In this document: positions 44,025 through 57,249 of the stretch, one piece after another
Layout of the letters: each line of letters begins with the position of its first letter
Numbering within the stretch: the stretch's first letter is position 1
NCBI GenBank assembly: GCA_018105865.1
Contig: CM030837.1
Location: 4,512,975 to 4,576,974 of the forward strand
Length of the DNA: 64,000 nucleotides
Direction: 5' to 3'
From: Metaphire vulgaris
Taxonomy: Eukaryota > Annelida > Clitellata > Crassiclitellata > Megascolecidae
Notes under the pieces: generated by a model
The model's input: the letters and a program-made list of their open reading frames with translations, nothing else
What the model was told of the DNA's origin: nothing
Databases searched by the model: none
Made by a program: the position numbers and the translations under genes

Positions 44025-45549
44025 ATGTCTCTCTCGCCTTCGTGGAATCTGACGGGGGGCGGCGACGTCGTAATTGCTGGCTGCTTCGACCCGTCGACCT
44101 ACCAACCGCGACGACCCAGCTACGTCATCGCCACGACGCAGGACCAGGAGGAGACCGCCGGCAGCTGCTGCTCCTCGAGAAGCGACAGCTACCAACACCA
44201 CGCCACCGGGGGCCCAGTCACCGCCGCTCGCCCGCCGCCGCCGCCGCCGCCGCCGTCATCGGACGCCGCCGGGGAGAGAAAGGGCAGCAGCAGCCGGCGA
44301 GCGACGACAGCAGCGACACAGCAACAACAACAACAACAACACCGCCGACAACACCACCAGGGCAGCCGCTACCAGGAAGCAAACGGAGCAGGAGACGAGG
44401 AAGAAACAGAGGAACCCGAGGAGGAGGAGGATAATAGCGACGATCAGGATTTTCATTCCAAAGATGGGATCTCTCCGGCGGCGACGGTACCTCTGTCGAT
44501 CCCCAATCACATCGAATCCAGGCGCCGCGTCGTCGCCGCCGCCGCCGCCGCCCCCGAGCAGGAGGAGGAAGAAGAGGATGAAGACGAGGAGGAGGAGGAG
44601 GGACTGCCGTGTAGAGACTGCGTCGCGGCGGCCGACGACGACGACGACTTCGACTTCCGGTCCAGCTCCGAGACGAGTCTCCGTCGTCCGCCCCCGTGGC
44701 ACCAGCAGTCGCTGGAGATGGTCTACGCCGGCGTCGCCAGCTGCAGGACCCTCTCCTCGGCGACGGCGGGACGACCGCCCGCCACCAAAGACCCGGACGC
44801 CGAGTCGGCGGTTGCGGCGGCGGCGGCCGACGACGACGACGACGACGAGCTGCTGGGAAACTCCTCCTCCTCCAGGTGGCGCTACACGAAGAACCTCGTC
44901 GTTCTGTCGCTGAGTTTCATCCTCGTCTTCTCCGCCTTTCGGTCGATCCAGAACCTCCAGTCGAGCCTCAACACCGCCGCCCGGCTGGGCGTCGTCTCCA
45001 TGTGCTGCGTCCACGGAACGACGTTCCTCGCCTGCCTCCTCTTTCCCAACCTGACCGCCGCCGCCGCTCGCGTCTCCCCCAAGTGGACGCTCGTCGCCGG
45101 GCTCGTCTTCTACCTGATCTGGATCGGCGCCAACTTCCATCCGCACCGCTACACCCTCATACCCACGTCTGTCGGCGTCGGGCTCGGGCAGAGCCTCGCC
45201 TGGGGAGCGCAGGTCGTCTACGTCGAACGGCTGGCGGTCGAGTACGCCCGGGCGACGAAGACCCTGACCCGGCAGGAGGTCTACCGGTCGAACGGGATCT
45301 TCCTCGCCTGTTTCCAGACGTCGCATGTCTGGGGGAATCTCGTATCGTCGCTGATGCTGTCGTCGTCGGGGGAAAGACAGCAGGTCGTCGGCGGATCGGC
45401 GCCGGACAGCGACGGCGACGGTAACAACAGCCTGACGGTCGACGTCGGCTTCGAGTGGGAAGCGGGGGTCCACTGCGGGGTCTACGAACGCTGCAGGGAT
45501 CAGTCGTCGTCGTCGTCGTCGTCGTCGTTCGCAAATCCTGGATCCGCCG
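44025..45549 (+). CDS. UNC93A: UNC93-like exon 1: N terminus and TM1-5
   Basis: 508 codons plus one base; donor GCC G|GTAAGA. A later GTAAAG at 45561 would put the next exon out of frame. It carries the whole acidic/Pro/Gln-rich N terminus, five helices, and a large loop rich in Asp/Gly/Ser with eight consecutive Ser (TCG repeats). The last 20 bases resemble a MITE end (AATCCTGGATCCGCC). GC-rich with strong use of CGC/GTC/CTC codons, unlike the AT-rich surroundings. Confidence 0.9.
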
Positions 45550-46948
45550 GTAAGAAACAGGTAAAGGTGTGCAGTGGCGGTTCCACGTGGGGACTGCTGA
45601 GCGGGGATCAGTGTTTAATCTAGACTCATGGACTCCGGGGGGGAACTGACAAAGCCGGGGGAAACTGACAAAGCGGGGGGAATTTTGCTAGGGGGCTGAT
45701 GCTAGTCCATGTAGTATGCCAAAATTTCCGGGGGAAAGGGCAATTTCCTCCAAGAAACGGCCTAGATTAAACACTGGCGGGGATGCATCCCCCACCGAAC
45801 TTTTAAGCCAAGCAAAATTACGGGGAAAACTGCGGATGACCTTTCTTTGCTTGTCAACCTATTTTTCGTGAAAGTTTAATAAAATTACGGGGAAAATTGT
45901 AAAATTAGGAGGAAAATTGCCTTTATGACAGCCTTTTCCGGCAAGGTTTATCGATTCCCCCTTCTTTTTTTCACCCCTACCAACTTCCTATGCATTCATT
46001 TCACCCCCACCAAGAAATCCTGGAACCGCCACTGAAAGTGGGCATGTAAGGCGGTAAGAAAAAAACGAATGCACACGAATTAAAACACTCGAAAATCGCA
46101 CCGATTTTATAATAATTAATTATTATTAGCGCGATTCTTCAACTAATTAATATTAATTATTTTTATACGAGCAGCGGGGCGCAGAGGGGCGCCGACCTTT
46201 GGAATCCAACAAGTGGAGCATCCAGATGGGAGATGAAATATGAGTAGACGGGTCGGTGCTATAGTGGATAGCGCTTTGAGTAAGAGATAATTAGATCAGA
46301 TTAGGGGCTTAGTCAGAGTTTAGGGTAATGGTTAGTATTAGTCATTAGGAACTGGGATTATGTAGCACCAGCATCACCTTCATTATTATGTTTAAAATAC
46401 CTGGGTGGTCTTTTTCCATTTGCCCCTTCCTCTTCCTCCTTTCCAGAGGCGGATCTAGGGGAGGGCAGGGGGGGTACACATGTCCCCGGGCGCCGGAGTG
46501 AGGGGGCGCCAAAATTGGATATTTGGGTAAGTGAAATGCAAAATAAAGTAGAAGAAACACTTGCGAGGACCTTTCTTTGCTCGTCAGCACTATATGAAGA
46601 GAGAGAGAGTTGAGGGGCGCCGAAAACGATGTGAGGACCTTTTTTGCTTGTCAGTTGTTAGGGGCGCCAACGTACACTTTGTCCCCGGGCGCCGAATACC
46701 CTAATACCCGAATACCCGAATACGCCTCTGCTTCCTTCCATCGAGCAGTGCTGCATAGGAACCTGCTAGTCAGCTTGCACGCAACCTGTCGCCTGACTGT
46801 GTGGACTAATCTGTTGTAACCTGATGAGAGTTAATGTTAATGTATACGGAATTGAAGATTTCTCGAGTCAGTCGGCAGTCAGCAGTCGACAGTCGGCAGT
46901 CGACCGATGAGCATTAAACACTTCACATCGAGAATGGTCTTAAATATT

Positions 46949-47032
<84 letters not shown>

Positions 47033-50000
47033 GTGCGATAGGCCTATCCACTATGGTGCTATATAAATTGTTAAAATCTAGCCATGAGAAAGAATACGGA
47101 TAAGTTCTTGATTTAATCTGATTGAAAATTAATGCATGAGAACGCGACTATGTTTATTTTGCTCGTTAAGACTTTGTAGAATGGACACCCTTAATAAGCG
47201 ACTTGGTCCCGGACTTCAACCAGTCTCTGCAGTCTGCACGCCACTGTTTACGAACTTACTGTACTTTGAATCAGTAGTTACTGTGTTATTTTTAAAGTGC
47301 GTACCTATTAGGGTGGATTTAATTAAAGATTTTTTGCCAGATGTCCGGGTTTTAAACCGTACCGCCCGGTATTTTGCCTATTTGTCCGGTGAAAAGATCG
47401 AGGCAAAACCGGACATGCATGTGTCCGGTATGCCTATTTTCCTGCAAGCTTCCAAAGTACAACCATCAAGTTACTCCCAGCCTAGAACGATGCAACATTG
47501 TTGCTATAATTCCCCTGCAAATAATATCATATGTTTGGAGAAACCTAAATGTGTATTATTTAGCAGTCTAAAGTAGGGTTTCCCCAAGCATTTTGGAGCC
47601 GCGGCCCATTTTAGCGACCCTAATCATAAGAAAGTAATATTTTTAAGAATGCACTAGGCTATCTGGCGAACGTTAGCTGAAAATAATCTAAGTTTTTGAA
47701 TAAATGGCAAAACAAAAGCTATGATTCAATTCTAATGAAAATATGGCAAATATATTATGGAAAATTATTCATGTTTTGCCAAATAAGACAACAGGAGAAA
47801 AATAAATAGTGAAATTTCTTGAAAATTATATTTTTAAAATTTTTGCCAAGAACATACCTTTGTTACGCGTCTTAAAAATCATATGAGTATGGCAAAATCG
47901 CTTAACCGCTAGGTCTCTACATATTATATCAGCTGTAGAGATTCTCTATTGTTAGTGGCGTTTCAGAGCAAAATGGTCGGAATACGCTTTCCTTGCGTCA
48001 TTGCGACATCAGATTAATTTTTAACAAATACTATAGGGCAGCTAAAGTCGGTTGCAATGGTTAAGCAGACTACAAGATTTCAAATTTCAGCTTTCAAAGC
48101 AGCGACTAGGTCCAGATCAGAGACGCCAAGTCTGCACCCACGATCAATTTGATTTTAAATTTGCAAATTTTACGAACTCATTCAGACCCATCGTCCAACC
48201 CAATAGGGAACGACGGAAGGATAGAAAGAAGAAAGAAGAGAGGATATATTTACCGTATTTGCGAGCTTTTAAACATTAGTCGTGAATTTTAAAGTCGTAG
48301 AAAATCTGGTTTTAAAAGTTCTCGATGAATTTTTCAACCCAGTCAAAGAGCGTGAAGAGTCAAAATAATGTTTTGATTTTTTTCATGAATTGATCAGGCT
48401 GAGTTTGTTACCCCTAAGCCCCTCCCCCCCGTAAAACCGGTTTTGTCAGTTACAGTGTATACTTTCAAGGGCCTGTATTGGCTCAAATGCTATTGGTTCA
48501 CGTGATCTATTGACGATATGAAACAGAACTAGTGAGATGCAATGCGTAAAGTGTATTTAATACAATTTAAAAACAAAATATTAATTATAAAAGCAACTGA
48601 GTCCAGTAAATAAATACAAAGTCGTGTGTAACAGTTTCTTTTATTTCTTTGCTGTAAACGGTACAGTTTGCATATATTGTATTTAAAGAGACAGTAGAAA
48701 TGTTATTGTTTTATTTACAATGTATGGTTATTAAATAACAATGTATGGTTATTACATTACAATTACAATGTATGGTTATTAAATAACAATGTATGGTTAT
48801 TACATTACAATTACAATGTATGGTTATTAAATAACAAATATAATTAAATAACAAATATTTCAAATTTTGAGGCGCTGAGGACCAGAGTGGCCTAACCAAA
48901 AAAAGTAAAACGAGAAAACGAATATTTGAGAAAATGAATTTGAAAACGAATTTTAAGTTTTGAATGAACTTGTAAAATCACCGGGTTACAATTTATTAGT
49001 CTTGACCAAATATTTAATAAAAATTTTTCCGTGGTCCATCTCGTTACGTTTGCATTTTTGCCACCTACACACGGGTGTCCCGTATTTTTTAGACAGGGTT
49101 ATGCAACCCTATTCAAGATACTGAAAATCTTCCTTTCTGCTTTCAGCAATCTTCAAGAATAAGGATCAGGGTTATTTCTAGGATTGTGAATGGGGGAGGG
49201 GGCGTCGGTAAAATATTGAGGGGTGTTCTGGTGCTATTTAGGGTACATGCCACTTGAAGGGAGCGTCATAGACTGTTGTCTTGCCCTATTCAGCGTAAAA
49301 AGGGAAGAAACTGAGAAAACTCACATTTGAACACATAGCAGATCAGTTCACGTCAGTAAAATCAAGAATAGAAGCGCATCTGAAGTTGTAATATTGTGCC
49401 AGTGACGTGCCCTGATTTACTAATTAAAGATTTCTTTACCTGGCAATTAAATTTCTTACCCCCTCCCTCCCTCACTCCCATTGGGCAAATTCTCTAGGTA
49501 CGCCCACATGTGATAGCCACACACACACATATAATGTCTTTGTTTGTATCACCCAGTTAATAAGCCAAAAATTATCAATATTTTAGTATTTTAATTTGTC
49601 ACTAAGCGATATATTTCACTCCAACGTCCTGCCAATCAGATAAACTACATTATAGATAAATAGGTACACACTGTTTGCATAACCTGCAATTACTGCAAAT
49701 TTAGCAGCACAACTACAGTAGAACGTCGCTATAATGTACTTGGCTGATCTGTAAAAATTGAGTACGTTATATCCGAGGTGCGTTATATTCAATACCATCA
49801 AATGCGGCAGCACATCGCATGGAACCGTACATTGGGGTACGTTATAACGAGGATACGCCTATAACCGAGTCCGTTATAACGAAGTTTTACTGTAGATGTT
49901 CATCGTAATCAATTTATTTATTTATTTATTTATCTCTCAAAACCAGCATCATAATTTGAGATACATAATAATGCAAAAAGAGAAAGAATACTTAACTAAC

Positions 50001-51769
50001 TTACTACTAGCAAAATATCAAAATTAAAATCAAATAACAAATTGATTAAGTAACTAACTAATTAAGTTTATAATTTAACAAAGAAAGTGATAGCCAAATA
50101 GCTGATCAGAGATTGATCAGAATGGATAATGGATATGCTTTCAACGTCAGGTGTTATTGGTCTTTTGAATGCTTGTGTGGTGTCTGTTCAGGCGTTCATG
50201 TCGGTTCGAGGACGCTGTCGAAGATGATCGGTTCCTATTTCGTTTTCGCTTTGACCGGATTCCTGTTGGTTTTGATATTCCTTGAAAAGCTCGGCACCGG
50301 ATCCGATCCTAAACCTCCCTGCCTTAAGGTACTCACGTACTTCAGGTACTTCGGATACTTCGGATACTCACACTTAGGCCTATGCGGCGCAAGATGCCGT
50401 GGTTGGAGAAGATACTTTAGTTACATAGACATAGATTATATTTTGGGCGCAGGACAGAGTTAACCCTCTGTGTCCTTTTGGAACACTCACTTTGTTTTAC
50501 GTACTTCGTTTTATTTAAGTAAGTAAGTAAGTAAGTAAAATCTCCTAAACTTATACAGCGCCCCGAAAAGCAGTACAGCAGTAGCTGCTTATTCTTATGC
50601 GCTTAATTTTTTGAAATAGCTATAGACAAGGTGGTTTGTCGGCCGGGCAAAGGTCAGTGTATCTATGAGGCGGCGGGTCAGGTTGTTATTGCTATGGAGG
50701 AAATGACTTTTCGACACACTTACGACACACTTAAGACACACTACTAACAACTGTTGGGCAGTGGCGGCTCCACCGGGGGGGGCAGGGGGGCCTGTGCCCC
50801 CATATTGAGAGCCTGGCCCCCCCAGTTGGGACCCTATACTTAATGCTACATACATTAAACAACAAATGGTTGGCCCCCCATGATTAGAAGTTGCCCCCCA
50901 ACGGCGCCCCCACTTGCCAAATCCTAGAGCCGCCACTGCTGTTGGGATATTCCGATTTCTTAACCTTTCTCTAACTCAGATTGGATTTGGTGCGCCATCG
51001 GCTGATGCCATAGGCATCGCGACAGTGGCGCCATAGAAGTTTATTGATTTATCGCTCGATCGATTGATTTAACTAGGTGGATGCAATTATGGACAACAGT
51101 AGTTGAGGACGAGGCGTAGCGACGGGGTGGGGGTATATCGGTAATCGGTATATATACCCCCTCCAAAAAACAGACTACCTTAACATTTTAAATTCGTTTT
51201 TTAAGATTGTCAAAGCTTTTTAAAGATTTATACCCCTCCAATCGCATTATACCCCAATCAATTCCCTGACTACGCCATTGGTTGAGGATATCGTATTGAC
51301 ACAACGGTATCTAAATTCAGTGGCGTAGCCAATGGAGGAGGTTATGGGTTAAAACCCTCGCTTGGTTGTCCGACCAAAAGTTTTTTGCGGATCAATAATA
51401 GTCGTATATTTCCCTCAATCAAAAAATAGCTGACGACCTTTACGGGAATCATAGCCATAATCTTGTTTCTTATCAGAATTTTCCCAAGTTGGAAACCATA
51501 ACCCCCTCTTCGGAGAATCCTGGCTACGTCACTGTCTCAATTGGAGAAAGAATTCGGAAAGGATTCTAAAGGAATTTTTCTTAGGACGACACAGATCACA
51601 GAATGGATGTGTCGTTGGGTTTCTTCGCCAGAAATGTCGATGTATTTTCAGGCGATCGCAGTAAATCTTCGCCAGCTGGCGACCAATCGGGCGTATCGTC
51701 TCCTGATTCCGATTCTCATTTTCAACGGTTTCGAACAGGGCTTCGTCTATTCCGACTACACCAAGGTAG

Positions 51770-51816
<47 letters not shown>

Positions 51817-53864
51817 CTGCGGGCCGCCGCCGTCTCCTTCGGTTTTACCGTCGAACGTTTCCTCCAAGCATCGGTCCTTCTATTGATTAACTGTGACTCC
51901 TGTGGTTAGATAGGTGAACATTCAGTCACGTGGTCTGGAGTTCAAAACTCGGTCGCAGCAGAAGCATCTCGGTATCTCTGTCTCTGTCTCTGTCTCGTTC
52001 TCTCTCTCTCTCTCTATGTCTCTCTAAGTCTAATCTGATCTAATCCAATCTTAAACTTCTATAGCACCACTTCGTAATGCACAGGAGCATCAACCGATGG
52101 CACACCAAATCAAAATCATTAAAGATCCAGGTCAAAATCCATGGTATCGGGCCGGACAAACGGGTGACAGTCTATGGTGGATAAGCCCGGTCAAAGAGAT
52201 GGGTCTTTAATCTTGCTCTAAAAATTTGTAATGAATTTGCAATGCGAACATGCCGAGGCAATGAGTTCCAGAGTTTGTGTCTCTCTATCTCTCTGTCTGT
52301 CTCTGTCTCTCTGTCTGTCTCTGTCTCTGTCTCTGTCTCTGTCTCTGTCTCTGTCTCTGTCTCTGTCTCTGTCTCTGTCTCTGTCTGTCTCTCTCTCTCT
52401 CTCTCTGTGCCAACTTTGTTAATCAGACGAGACGACGCCATTCTCGGAAACACCAAAACAAATGAAGATTTAGAAGTACATTTGCAGACGACGTGCTTGT
52501 GTGTGTATGGGGGGGGGTAGGGGGGGTAGGCTCCTCATAGAACTCTGATATCAGAATCTACTGTTAAGTAACCGACACCAGCAAGTCTTTTGGGCGACGC
52601 ACCCACTGCCCTCACCCCCGCCCCACCCTTCACCCACCTTGCCGCAATTATTTCGGATAGGCCTACTTGTGTCCAGACAGCGTGTGTTATGTGTGAAACC
52701 GATGGAGCGCCTGGAGAAACCCGCCGGTGAGGATTCTGATGAGGAAGGACTCTGAGACGTCAGTCTTTCCAGTAGAGATATCGGAAGCCTTATTGATCTG
52801 GCAGACTAATGTCCTTCTAAGGTCATCACTTGTTCAGCTTTGCACTCAAACGCTCACACAAGAACAGTCTCTTCGATACCTCAATTATGAATGCATACGA
52901 ACTAAGAAATGACCATAACACAACATCAAATTTTATATATATATATATATATAATTTTATGTTAACACAACATCGAATTACATATATAATTATATATTAT
53001 ATATCTATAATTATAATTATATATACATATATGTGATATATATTTATGTGTGCGTGCGTGTGTGTGTGAGTGTATCTGTGTGTGTGAGTAAATGATATAG
53101 TGGGAAATTAAAGAATATTATCTTCGAGGTTGAATGAATGAATCATACGCGTTACATCTTCGCGTTTCGAGAATCTTCATTCCGGGCAAAACATTATCTT
53201 TACGCCCTCCCACCCCCACCCCCGAAGAAAGTAAATGTATTGCCAGTGCAGCATAAACCCCTTCATAATGCAACGAACTCATAAAGTTTAAAAGCCTGAG
53301 ATTCAGAAAGAGAAAAACCAGATAGAGAGAGAGAGAAGAGAGAGAGGGAAGGAGAGAGAGAGAGAGGAGAAGGAGGAGTAGTCGACGACGAAATTGAAAA
53401 GGAAACAAAATTTCCGTGTTTTGACGTCCACAGTGCATGACCGGCTGCAATAATTCTTAAATGGAGATTTTTAACAGAAGACGTTAAACGTCCAGGCCGC
53501 CATGGCGTCTGCATTCCCACTTGAGTAATTACGTGCAAAGTAAGGAATACGGGGAAAATCAATAGCTCGTCCTCTCTCATGTTGCGCGGTCGTTTAAACG
53601 AAGAAGCCGCCGCCGCCGCCGCCGCCGCCGTCGTCGGCAGCAGCGTCCGAAGCTCTCGGCTTCCATCGAGATTCCATTTCTCGGCGGCAGCAGCAGCAGC
53701 AGCAGCAGCGTTCCCGGCGTCTCCTTCTGCGGCGCCGTCCGCTGCGGATTCGGTTAATGCCGGTTATGTCACTCCAAAGCTCCCGCAGTCATTCCCCGGA
53801 TCAACCGGATTGTTATACTGTCTTTCGAACAAACACTCGCCACACAATGTTACTACGTCGAATA

Positions 53865-53936
<72 letters not shown>

Positions 53937-54316
53937 ATGTCTCTGTCTCTCTGTATCTGTCTGTCTCTGTCTGTCTCTGCCTCTCTCTGTCTCTGCCTAT
54001 GTCTCTGTCTCTGTATGCCTTTGTCTCTGTCTGCCGCTGTCTCTGTCTGCCGCTGTCTCTGTCTTTGCCTGTCTGTCTATGTATCTCATTCTGTCTGTCT
54101 GTCTGTCTGTCTCTGTCTCCGTCACTCTCTTCTCTCTTTCTCTCTATCTTTCTCTCTCTCTCTGTCTCTCTCTCTGTCTCTCTCTGTGTCTGTCTCTCTG
54201 TGTCTCTCTCTCTCTGTCTCTCTCTGTCTCTCTGTCTCTTCTCTGTCTCTCTGTCTCTTCTCTGTCTCTCTGTCTCTCTGTCTCTCTGTCTCTCTCTCTT
54301 TCTTTCTCTCTCTCTA

Positions 54317-54405
<89 letters not shown>

Positions 54406-56565
54406 GTGTTTGACAAATTGTCAGAAGGCGGCGCTTTGCTTGAACATCGATTTTTTCGCTTGTTCTGCGCATTTTCTTTATTTAATCTTTGTTCGGAAAT
54501 ATCAACTGAAAGTGACGAATTTTCGTATAAAACAAGAAATGAGATAGCATCTGACATTATAGATCGTCTTGCATCCGTTTTTATAGAATTTATCGTGTAT
54601 ATAGTGTACAGTGTAGCGGAGTCATTTGTAAAAGAATTCAAATCATTTCCTGGCTGATTAAGTCATCTTGTGTATGTGGCTAATGGATGATCTTATGGTA
54701 TAGAGGGACTATTGGCGGTAAAAAGATGGACGGAGCCGACACTTTTCAGAATTATATAGCTCCAATCGATAATTAATCAATTCTTATCTTTTAAATCTAG
54801 ATAATTTTATTCATATAGTTCTATGTAAATCTGTTCCCACGCATAGAGAATACCCTAGTCATACTGACGGGAATGTTCCATCTGGTTATCACAATCAGGG
54901 CCGTATTAAGCTATTTGGGGTCCCTGTGCTATTGACATCAGGGGTCCCTTGGCTGTTGAAGTGATGAGGCCCGCATGACCAAAATCAGAGGCCCAAAGGG
55001 CGGATCTATTGTTTCCAGCAAAGGGATCCAATACGGGCAGAAATCGATGACGTAACCAGACTGTATACTTATTGCCAGCCGCTGAAAAAATAATTAACCG
55101 AATGTACACTGCGTAAGAAGTATAACAGGTCACATGCAGCGACTTTTAAATTTCCAGTCAAACGTACGTTGGCTAACAAGGACTGTTTGAAATTGATGAT
55201 TTGGAGCCCCTTAAGATTTGATGGACCTAGGTTACATCCTAGCTGACATATCTGTCTCCGTCCTAGATTGAGCCTCCGGCCCTGCAAACAATTAGGAACA
55301 GATAGCGCTAGTCATAGGGTCTTCGCCATCTTCTACATAGGCCTAATCATCAAATTTCTTTATCACCTCTTAATAGTCTCTCTAATAGTATCTCTTTATC
55401 ACCTCTTATTAGTATCTCTAATAGTATCTCTTTATCACCTCTTACTAGTAGCTCTAATAGTATCTCTTTATCACTTCTTAATAGTATCTCTTAATAGTAT
55501 CTCTTTATCATCTCTTAATAGTATCTCTTAATAGTATATCTAATAGTATCTCCTTATCACCTCTTAATAGTATATCTAATAGTATCTCTTTATCACCTCT
55601 TAATAGTATCTCTAATAGTATCTCTTTATCACTTCTTAATAGTATCTCTAATAGTATATCTTTATCATCACCTAATAGTATCTCTTAATAGTACCTCTTT
55701 ATCATCTCTTAATAGTATCTCTTAATAGTATCTCTAATAGTATATTTTTATCACCTCTTAATAGTCTCTCTAATAGTATCTCTTTATCACCTCTTAATAG
55801 TCTCTCTAATAGTATCTCTTTATCACCTCTTAATAGTCTCTCTAATAGTATCTCTTTATCACCTCTTAATAATATCTCTAATAGTATATTTTTATCACCT
55901 CTTCATAGTATCTCTAATAGTATATTTTTATCATTTCTTAATAGTATCTCTTTATCACCTCTTAATAGTATCTCTAATAGTATATTTTTATCATCTCTTA
56001 ATAGTATCTCTAATAGTATCTCTTTATAACCTCTTAATAGCATCTCTAATAGTATCTTTTTATCACCTCTTAATAGTATCTCTAATAGCACAAAATTCCT
56101 TGACTTTTTTGCTGTTTCGCTCGCCGGAGACTTTTTTTACCGGAAAATGTCGATGTGCTCCTCCCCCCCCAAACTCCGGAACCTTGGCGACGCCACTGTG
56201 GTTATTACGGCATCGCCGTCGTTATTTGTTGTTATTGTTTTCTGGTCGTCGTCGTTATCATCGTCGTCGTCGTCGTTGTAGTCGTACATCAGCTGTGCGA
56301 TCGGAGTGCGTTACGTGGGGTACAACATGATAACCCTCGGCGTCACCAACTCCGTCTCCTCCGTCCTCGTCGGGTTCGCGTCGAAGCACGTCGCCCGGGA
56401 AGCGATCGTCGGCGTCGGCAGCGTCCTACACGTCGGCCTCGTCGTCTTCCTGCTCGTCTGGATCCCCGACAGGAACCTCGTCGCCGTCTTCTTCGTCATA
56501 TCAGCCCTGTGGGGCGTCTGCGATGCCATCTGGCAGACGCAGTGCAACGGTCAGGCTTTCTCCTC

Positions 56566-56644
<79 letters not shown>

Positions 56645-57001
56645 GATTCGACTGTACGTTACGTTCCCTGCGTTCCCTGGATATAGCATACGTATTCTAT
56701 GTCCAAATATAACATAGACCTATCTTGTGCTTGGTATCTTCTGCGCTGTCGATCTCTGTCAGAGCAAAGACATAGGACTCGGAGTTATTAATTAGCAGGA
56801 CGACTGTATTGACGGAGTTGTGAGTTGGGTTTTTACGCAGATGTAGGCTCCATAATAATTTATTTGACGGTTTCAGCGAACGAATTTACGATAAGCATTA
56901 ATTTAGCAAAACGCCGAACTAAGACAAGACCTTATCATCATTCTAAACCTGGTGATGATGATGATGATGATTATTATCATTATTATTATTATTATTATTA
57001 T

Positions 57002-57070
<69 letters not shown>

Positions 57071-57122
57071 CAGTAGTATTAGTATTAGTATTAGTAGTAG
57101 TAGTAGTAGTAGTATCATTTAT

Positions 57123-57179
<57 letters not shown>

Positions 57180-57189
57180 TTATTATTAC

Positions 57190-57249
<60 letters not shown>

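Noticed and set aside
44256..45473. Minus-strand frame of 405 codons
   Set aside because: Antisense shadow of GC-rich UNC93-like exon 1; no domain, and the plus strand has clear UNC93 motifs and matching splice phases.
45561..45562. GTAAAG as donor of UNC93-like exon 1
   Set aside because: Leads to a stop in exon 2; GTAAGA at 45550 gives the correct phase and a better consensus.
47136..47576. Plus-strand frame of 146 codons
   Set aside because: No recognisable domain; lies in UNC93-like intron 1 in AT-rich DNA with a CCGGTATT-type local hairpin.
53579..54657. Frames of 192-322 codons made of Ser/Leu/Val/Cys
   Set aside because: They exist only because the CT/TCTG microsatellite has no stops; flanking residues show no family.
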